DNA from: Alphaproteobacteria bacterium
GTDB lineage: Bacteria > Pseudomonadota > Alphaproteobacteria > UBA9219
DNA: 64,000 nucleotides
Assembly: GCA_026225415.1 (NCBI GenBank)
Contig: JAMFSS010000002.1
Coordinates: 151,915-215,914 of the forward strand
Reading direction: 5' to 3'
Shown: in pieces, positions 59,161 through 64,000 of the stretch
Layout of the letters: each line of letters starts with the position of its first letter
Position numbering within the stretch: position 1 is the stretch's first letter
Notes under the pieces: model-generated
The model's database searches: none
What the model was told of the DNA's origin: nothing
What the model saw: only the letters and a program-made list of their open reading frames with translations
Made by a program: the position numbers and the translations under genes

Positions 59161-61251
59161 ATGCGCCCTAGTATCCTTTATCCTTTATTTGCAAGCCTCG
59201 CCTCGTTACGGGGCGTGGGGCCGCGCCTGTCCGCCCTCTACAAAAAACTATGTGGCGATTATGTGGTGGATTTATTATGGCATTTGCCCGGCGGGGTTAT
59301 CGACCGCAGTTACACGCCGCAATTGAAATATGCCGACCGCGACCGCATCGCCACTTTGACATTAAATATCGTTGAACATAATCCGCCCGCGCAGCACCAT
59401 TTGCCCTATCGCATTGTGGGCGAGGATGGCAGCGACCAGATTGTGCTGACTTACTTTAATGTGAAGGGTGATTATCTTTCCAAACTTTATCCCACGAATG
59501 AAAAAGTGGTGGTGAGTGGATTGCTGGAACGGTATCGCGCTCTGTGGGTAATGAATCATCCCGATTACGCAGTGCCTATCGCGCGCGCCGCCGAAATCCC
59601 CAAATTTGAGCCCGTCTATCCTCTCACCGGTGGCATCAGTGGCAAGATGTTGCGCAAGACCGTTGCACAGGCCTTGGAAAAATTACCGAACCTGCCGGAA
59701 TGGAACGACCCGCATTTGATGAAGCGCGAGGGATGGGATGCGTGGAAAACATCCGTGTTGGCAGCGCATAGCCCCCTGCCCATGGCACCGGGCGAAGAAG
59801 CACCGCGAAGTAAATATGCGCGGCGATTGGCTTACGATGAATTACTGGCAGATCAATTATCGCTGACCATTATCCGCACGCATAATAAATCAATCAAGGG
59901 GCGCAGTTTTGCAGGGACAGGAAAATTGACCGCCAAGCTGGAATCCGGCCTGCCATTTTCGCTGACCGGCGGCCAAAGACAGGCGATTGCCGAAATTGCC
60001 GGTGATATGAAATCGACCAAGCGCATGTTGCGTTTATTGCAAGGCGATGTCGGCGCGGGCAAAACCATCGTTGCCGTGATGGCGATGTTGCAAGCGGTGG
60101 AATCCGGCGCACAGGCGGCGATGATGGCACCGACGGAAATTCTGGCGAAACAACATCACGCGAAATTGTCGCAATTTCTGGCGCCGCTTGGCATAGAAAT
60201 TGGTTTGCTTGTGGGGCGTGGCAAGGCTGCGGTGCGGCAACCGGTTTTGGATGCGCTGGCATCCGGTGAAATGAAAATGGTTGTCGGGACGCATGCGTTG
60301 TTTCAGCAAGATGTCGCGTTTCAGGATTTGGGTCTGGCCGTAATTGATGAACAACACCGCTTTGGCGTCAATCAACGTTTGTTATTGTCGGGCAAAGGCA
60401 AAGGCGTCGATATTCTGGCGATGACTGCGACACCTATTCCGCGCACGCTTACGCTCACCGCTTATGGCGATATGGATGTGTCGCGTTTGACCGATAAACC
60501 CGTTGGACGACAGGCGATTGACACCAGCCTGATTGATATGGCGAAACTGGATGAAGTTATTGCGGGCGTCAAACGCCAAATTACCAAGGGTGCGCAGATT
60601 TATTGGGTGTGCCCATTAGTCGAGGAATCCGAAACATCGGATTTAGCAGCCGCCACCGAACGCGCCGGATTATTGCGGCAGTTTTTGGGTGATAATGTCG
60701 TCGGCCTTGTGCATGGCCGATTAAAATCCGAAGAAAAAGAACAGGTGATGCGCGATTTTTCGGCGGGGGCGTTGAAAATACTGGTTGCCACAACCGTAAT
60801 CGAGGTTGGCGTCGATGTGCCGCAAGCGACCGTCATGATTGTCGAACATGCCGAACGTTTTGGCCTGGCGCAGCTGCATCAGCTGCGCGGGCGCGTGGGG
60901 CGCGGCGCGGATAAATCACACTGCCTGTTGCTGTATCACGGCAAGCTGGGCGAGGTCGCCAAGGCGCGGCTGAAAATGATGCGCGATACGCAGGACGGAT
61001 TTGTGATTGCCGAAGAAGATTTGCGTTTGCGCGGCGCGGGAGAAGTATTGGGCACGCGCCAAAGCGGGTTGCGCGAATTTCGTCTGGCCGATCTGGTGCG
61101 TGACCGTGATTTGTTGGATATCGCGCATGATGATGCGGCGCTTATTTTATCGCGCGACCCTGAATTGAACAGCGAGCGCGGCAAGGCTTTGCGCATTTTG
61201 CTTTATTTGTTCAACAAGGATGCGTCTGTGCCGCTCTTGCGGGCGGGGTAA
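59161..61251 (+). CDS. recG: ATP-dependent DNA helicase RecG
   Basis: The 696-residue protein has the wedge/OB part (LRGVGPRLSALYKKL), Walker A LLQGDVGAGKT, Walker B IDEQHRFGVNQR, TATPIPRTL, and the C-terminal motif HQLRGRVGRG. It remodels stalled replication forks. The ATG at 59161 is chosen; an open frame to 58855 would overlap sdhE. Confidence 0.97.
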   Translation: MRPSILYPLFASLASLRGVGPRLSALYKKLCGDYVVDLLWHLPGGVIDRSYTPQLKYADRDRIATLTLNIVEHNPPAQHHLPYRIVGEDGSDQIVLTYFNVKGDYLSKLYPTNEKVVVSGLLERYRALWVMNHPDYAVPIARAAEIPKFEPVYPLTGGISGKMLRKTVAQALEKLPNLPEWNDPHLMKREGWDAWKTSVLAAHSPLPMAPGEEAPRSKYARRLAYDELLADQLSLTIIRTHNKSIKGRSFAGTGKLTAKLESGLPFSLTGGQRQAIAEIAGDMKSTKRMLRLLQGDVGAGKTIVAVMAMLQAVESGAQAAMMAPTEILAKQHHAKLSQFLAPLGIEIGLLVGRGKAAVRQPVLDALASGEMKMVVGTHALFQQDVAFQDLGLAVIDEQHRFGVNQRLLLSGKGKGVDILAMTATPIPRTLTLTAYGDMDVSRLTDKPVGRQAIDTSLIDMAKLDEVIAGVKRQITKGAQIYWVCPLVEESETSDLAAATERAGLLRQFLGDNVVGLVHGRLKSEEKEQVMRDFSAGALKILVATTVIEVGVDVPQATVMIVEHAERFGLAQLHQLRGRVGRGADKSHCLLLYHGKLGEVAKARLKMMRDTQDGFVIAEEDLRLRGAGEVLGTRQSGLREFRLADLVRDRDLLDIAHDDAALILSRDPELNSERGKALRILLYLFNKDASVPLLRAG

Positions 61252-61264
61252 TTTAGGCAAAAAA

Positions 61265-61315
61265 ATAGCGGCACGATTATTCTTGCGTAATTACACAAGA
61301 AAATCGTGCCGCTAT
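61265..61315 (-). terminator. long inverted repeat, terminator for the minus-strand gene
   Basis: ATAGCGGCACGATT through TTCTTG pairs with CAAGAA through CCGCTAT over 20 bp with one bulged A. On the minus strand it is followed by TTTTTTT, which fits a terminator for the small gene at 61322. On the plus strand it has no T-run. Confidence 0.75.
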
Positions 61316-61321
61316 CCTGTA

Positions 61322-61534
61322 TTATCTAGCGTGAGTACGCAAACGTGAAGGACGACGCGAAGCGCGAGCTTCTGGACGCGTTGAACCTGTTTTATCCGAA
61401 ACAACCAAAGGGCTTAATGTGGCTGTTGGTTGGATGTTTGCGGCGGCTGCTGCGCGGCATGCATCGCTCATTTGGTAAATCGTTGGGGTTTCATCGATTT
61501 CAACAGGGACTACTGTAGGGATGAACGTATTCAT
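61322..61534 (-). CDS. small hypothetical protein
   Basis: The 70-residue protein has a plain N-terminal half (IPTVVPVEIDETPTIYQ) and a strongly basic Arg/Ser tail (EARASRRPSRLRTHAR). GAGAG lies 7 bases before the ATG, and a terminator follows. TATAAT is found on the minus strand upstream. No family recognised. Confidence 0.5.
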   Translation of the reverse strand: MNTFIPTVVPVEIDETPTIYQMSDACRAAAAANIQPTATLSPLVVSDKTGSTRPEARASRRPSRLRTHAR

Positions 61535-61714
61535 GATAATCTCTCTTTGCGTTGGGCATTATAAAATAGACCACCAACTGGTGATATCTTCTTAAACAGT
61601 AACTTCTTGTCAAATTTGTGTTCAAAAGCGACATAATACTGGATAAAGTTTTTCATCGTGTCCCTGCACACACAATAGTCACCTAAAACCAATAAAATCA
61701 GCATGTTAAGAAGA

Positions 61715-61743
61715 TTGTTTTACGGTTCGCATCTTGCTATAAG
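61715..61743 (+). promoter_or_regulatory. promoter for purC-purS
   Basis: TTGTTT (61715-61720), a 17-base spacer and TATAAG (61738-61743), about 50 bases before the purC ATG. The rest of the gap 61535-61793 shows a CACCA-AC-TGGTG inverted repeat but no gene. Confidence 0.55.
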
Positions 61744-61793
61744 CAAGGCGGCGGTAAATGGGCCGCCCACAGATTCCCGCAGGATCAAAAGAA

Positions 61794-62561
61794 ATGAATT
61801 TCCGCATGAGCCGCCGTCGCCGCGTGTATGAAGGCAAAGCCAAAGTTTTGTTCGAAGGCCCCGAACCCGGCACCCTTGTGCAATATTTCAAGGATGACGC
61901 GACCGCCTTTAACAATGTGAAAAAAGGCACCATCACCGGCAAGGGCGTTTTGAACAACCGCATTTCCGAATATCTGATGGTCAAGCTGGGTGAAATCGGC
62001 GTGCCGACGCATTTCATGAAGCGTTTGAATATGCGCGAACAGCTTATCCGCAAGGTCGATATCATCCCCATCGAAGTCGTTGTGCGCAATATCGTCGCCG
62101 GTTCTTTGGCCAAACGTTTAGGTATTCCCGAAGGCACCGTGTTACCGCGTTCGATCGTCGAGTTTTATTACAAGAAGGATGAGTTGGGCGATCCGATGGT
62201 ATCGGACGAACATATCACCGCCTTTGGTTGGGCCAACCCGCATGAGCTGGACGAGATTATGTCTTTGTCCTTGCGTATCAATGATTATCTGTCGGGCTTG
62301 TTCCTTGGCATCGGATTAAAACTGGTGGATTTCAAATTGGAATTTGGCCGGTTGTGGGATAATGACGAGCTGCACATTATTCTGGCCGACGAAATCAGCC
62401 CCGATAATTGCCGTTTGTGGGATGTAAAAACCAATGACAAGATGGACAAAGACCGTTTCCGTCAGGATCTGGGCAAGGTTGAAGAAGCCTATCAGGAAGT
62501 CGCGAAACGTCTGGGTATTATGCCCGAAAATGTAACCGCCGAAGCGAATGAGAAAGCCTAA
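61794..62561 (+). CDS. purC: phosphoribosylaminoimidazole-succinocarboxamide synthase
   Basis: The 255-residue protein has the SAICAR synthetase signatures [41 protein letters not shown]-like [15 protein letters not shown] and [14 protein letters not shown] lies 9 bases before the ATG at 61794; starts at 61758 and 61806 are alternatives. It is followed by purS with a one-base stop-start overlap. Confidence 0.96.
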   Translation: MNFRMSRRRRVYEGKAKVLFEGPEPGTLVQYFKDDATAFNNVKKGTITGKGVLNNRISEYLMVKLGEIGVPTHFMKRLNMREQLIRKVDIIPIEVVVRNIVAGSLAKRLGIPEGTVLPRSIVEFYYKKDELGDPMVSDEHITAFGWANPHELDEIMSLSLRINDYLSGLFLGIGLKLVDFKLEFGRLWDNDELHIILADEISPDNCRLWDVKTNDKMDKDRFRQDLGKVEEAYQEVAKRLGIMPENVTAEANEKA

Positions 62562-62800
62562 TGAAAATACGCGTTGATGTGATGTTGAAGAATGGCGTTC
62601 TGGATCCACAAGGCAAAGCGATTGGCCATGCGCTCGGCAATCTGGGTTTTGGCGGCGTTGGCGATGTGCGTCAGGGTAAAGTAATTGAATTGGAACTGGC
62701 CGAAAGCGACAAGGACAAGGCTGTTGCGTTGGCAAAGCAGATGGCCGAAAAACTATTGGCCAATCTGGTTATCGAGGATTTTAAAATCAGCGTTATTTAA
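62561..62800 (+). CDS. purS: phosphoribosylformylglycinamidine synthase subunit PurS
   Basis: The 79-residue protein reads VDVMLKNGVLDPQGKAIGHALGNLGF and KVIELEL, the full PurS pattern. PurS links PurL and PurQ in the split FGAM synthase. purQ and purL, which usually follow, are not present within the next 1.2 kb. Confidence 0.95.
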   Translation: MKIRVDVMLKNGVLDPQGKAIGHALGNLGFGGVGDVRQGKVIELELAESDKDKAVALAKQMAEKLLANLVIEDFKISVI

Positions 62801-62813
62801 GGTATCTTTTCTC

Positions 62814-63143
62814 ATGAATAAAAAAACTTTCGCACGCCTTTGTTTGATGCTTGCGCTTATCGCCGCCCTTCCTTTATTTGCGGCCTGTAGCAGCGAAAAT
62901 CAGGAACCTATGGTATCGGTTGATCCACCGCCGCCCGCGCCATTGCAAGTGGAAGCCATTCCGTTTATGTCGAATCCGCAAACAGAAATCTGGCGCCCCG
63001 GCTATTGGGTTCTGTCGGGTCACGATTTTGCATGGGTGCCGGGTAAAACAATTCCACGCCCGTCGCCCACCGCCGTTTGGTCGTCTGCCCATTGGATGCA
63101 GCATAATTATGGCTGGTCATTTGAACAGGGTCATTGGGAATAA
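62814..63143 (+). CDS. YXWGXW-repeat lipoprotein
   Basis: The 109-residue protein has a lipoprotein signal (LPLFAACSSE, Cys25) and repeats WRPGYWVLSG, FAWVPGK, and SFEQGHWE. It is a paralogue of the secreted protein at 30963-31268. It follows purS by 13 bases. Function unknown. Confidence 0.85.
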   Translation: MNKKTFARLCLMLALIAALPLFAACSSENQEPMVSVDPPPPAPLQVEAIPFMSNPQTEIWRPGYWVLSGHDFAWVPGKTIPRPSPTAVWSSAHWMQHNYGWSFEQGHWE

Positions 63144-63170
63144 TTTCTCTAGCCCCGCGCGTGCCCGCTT

Positions 63171-63986
63171 GTGACTGACATCACCTTCACCATCGACCTT
63201 GAAGACCCGACCGGCGTTTATGCGCCGGATGGTCGTTATATTCTCATGACACGACGCATTTTGGATTTGTGCGACACGGTGGGATGCAAGGCGACCTTTT
63301 TCACCATTGGCCGCGTTGCGCAATCCGCGCCCGATCTTGTGCGCAACATCGCCGCGCGCGGACATGAAATTGCCTATCATTCCCATAATCATGTTTCGCT
63401 AACCGCGGAAGAACCGGCGCGTTTCCGCCGTGAAAGCGCCGAAGACAAAGACCAGCTGGAACAAGTGTCGGGACAGCGTGTGATTGGTTTTCGCGCCCCG
63501 CGTTTTTCGCTCACCCCGCAAAGCCTGTGGTGTTTGGATGTTCTGGCCGAGTTGGGTTTCCGTTATTCTTCCAGCATTATGCCGACCGAATTTTCTTTGT
63601 TTGGTTTTCCGAATGCATCGCGCACGCCTTTTGTATGGCCGAACGGTATGATGGAGTTTCCTTTGCCCGTGGTGCAAATGGGCAAATACCGTGTGCCTTA
63701 TCTGGGGGGGATTTATTTGTACACGATGCCAATGTTTATCGTGCGCCAGTTTTTGGCCAAGGCCGACCCGCATGAAGTGTTGTGGACCTACACGCATCCT
63801 TATGATTTCGACGCAGAAGAAAAATTCGCATCGATGCCCGATGCGCCTTTATGGGTCAGTTTGATTCTGTGGATGGCGCGGCGCGTGGCGGCAAAAAAAA
63901 TCGGCAAATTAATAGTTTCAACGGGCGGAAAAACGCTCGGTGAACGTCATTTTATCCTTTCGCAATTGCACACAAACACCTTGTAA
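63171..63986 (+). CDS. polysaccharide deacetylase family protein (GTG start)
   Basis: The 271-residue protein has the NodB-like motifs: TIDLEDP near residue 7 with Asp9, ATFFTIGRVA, the zinc pair His70 and His74 in YHSHNH, and GFRAPRFSLTP. The ED in place of DD in the first motif resembles XrtA-linked deacetylases. No signal peptide is seen. It probably removes acetyl groups from an exopolysaccharide or cell-wall sugar. Confidence 0.88.
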   Translation: MTDITFTIDLEDPTGVYAPDGRYILMTRRILDLCDTVGCKATFFTIGRVAQSAPDLVRNIAARGHEIAYHSHNHVSLTAEEPARFRRESAEDKDQLEQVSGQRVIGFRAPRFSLTPQSLWCLDVLAELGFRYSSSIMPTEFSLFGFPNASRTPFVWPNGMMEFPLPVVQMGKYRVPYLGGIYLYTMPMFIVRQFLAKADPHEVLWTYTHPYDFDAEEKFASMPDAPLWVSLILWMARRVAAKKIGKLIVSTGGKTLGERHFILSQLHTNTL

Positions 63987-64000
63987 ATTAAGCATAATGT

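Overview
The window looks like a chromosomal segment of an alphaproteobacterium of moderate GC. The support is the gene content: sucA/sucB/lpdA, a murG-murC-murB cell-wall cluster, divergent recG and sdhE-mfd, purC-purS, a GluQ-type tRNA-Asp synthetase, a SapC-family protein, a C4-ribbon MscL and an L31 that lacks the zinc cysteines. A deep-branching lineage of the Rhodospirillales or Micavibrio kind would fit, but the sequence alone does not settle the family. No rRNA, tRNA, CRISPR array, transposase or prophage module was seen.

Layout. 1-5600: the tip of gluQ, small membrane or secreted proteins, a TPR protein coupled to lepA, and pgeF. 5681-14305: sucA and sucB, separated by an autonomous accessory unit of four genes (8807-12925) that ends in its own terminator. 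The unit encodes two CHAP/amidase-like proteins and two lysozyme-like proteins. None has a signal peptide and two carry long histidine tracts. 14426-22065: a 723-residue protein with a LOG-like C-terminal domain, tag, rpmE, lpdA, an SPFH protein, and a flavin monooxygenase divergent from a VOC protein. 22066-30822: a likely structured non-coding RNA, then radA, cvpA-purF-acyltransferase, gyrB and queF. 30963-41009: small envelope proteins, uppP, a Nudix hydrolase, and a minus-strand run sppA-murG-murC-amidotransferase-murB. 41079-47112: photolyase, rpmG, a cell-wall amidase, mscL, glmS, and a toxin-antitoxin pair enclosed by two copies of the glmS 3' end. 47120-63986: a peptide-binding protein, SapC, rnd, an exopolyphosphatase, mgtA with a leader that looks regulatory, mfd-sdhE/recG, purC-purS, a lipoprotein and a polysaccharide deacetylase.

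Themes. The core genes cover the TCA cycle, purine and queuosine synthesis, peptidoglycan precursor supply (uppP, glmS, murB/C/G, pgeF, amidase) and DNA repair (radA, recG, mfd, tag, phrB). Overlaid on these is a family of five hairpin repeats of about 80 bp whose stems covary. One copy now forms the 5' end of a reading frame. A second, REP-like palindrome sits inside a signal-peptide coding region.

Best candidates for undescribed biology: the His-rich hydrolase unit between sucA and sucB; the mgtA leader, where a 27-codon upstream frame ends on the same six bases as the mgtA ribosome-binding site; the toxin-antitoxin pair between duplicated glmS ends with an apparently leaderless promoter; the structured RNA near 22135-22277; and the LOG-like protein. 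All calls rest on reading the sequence and on family knowledge. No searches were run.
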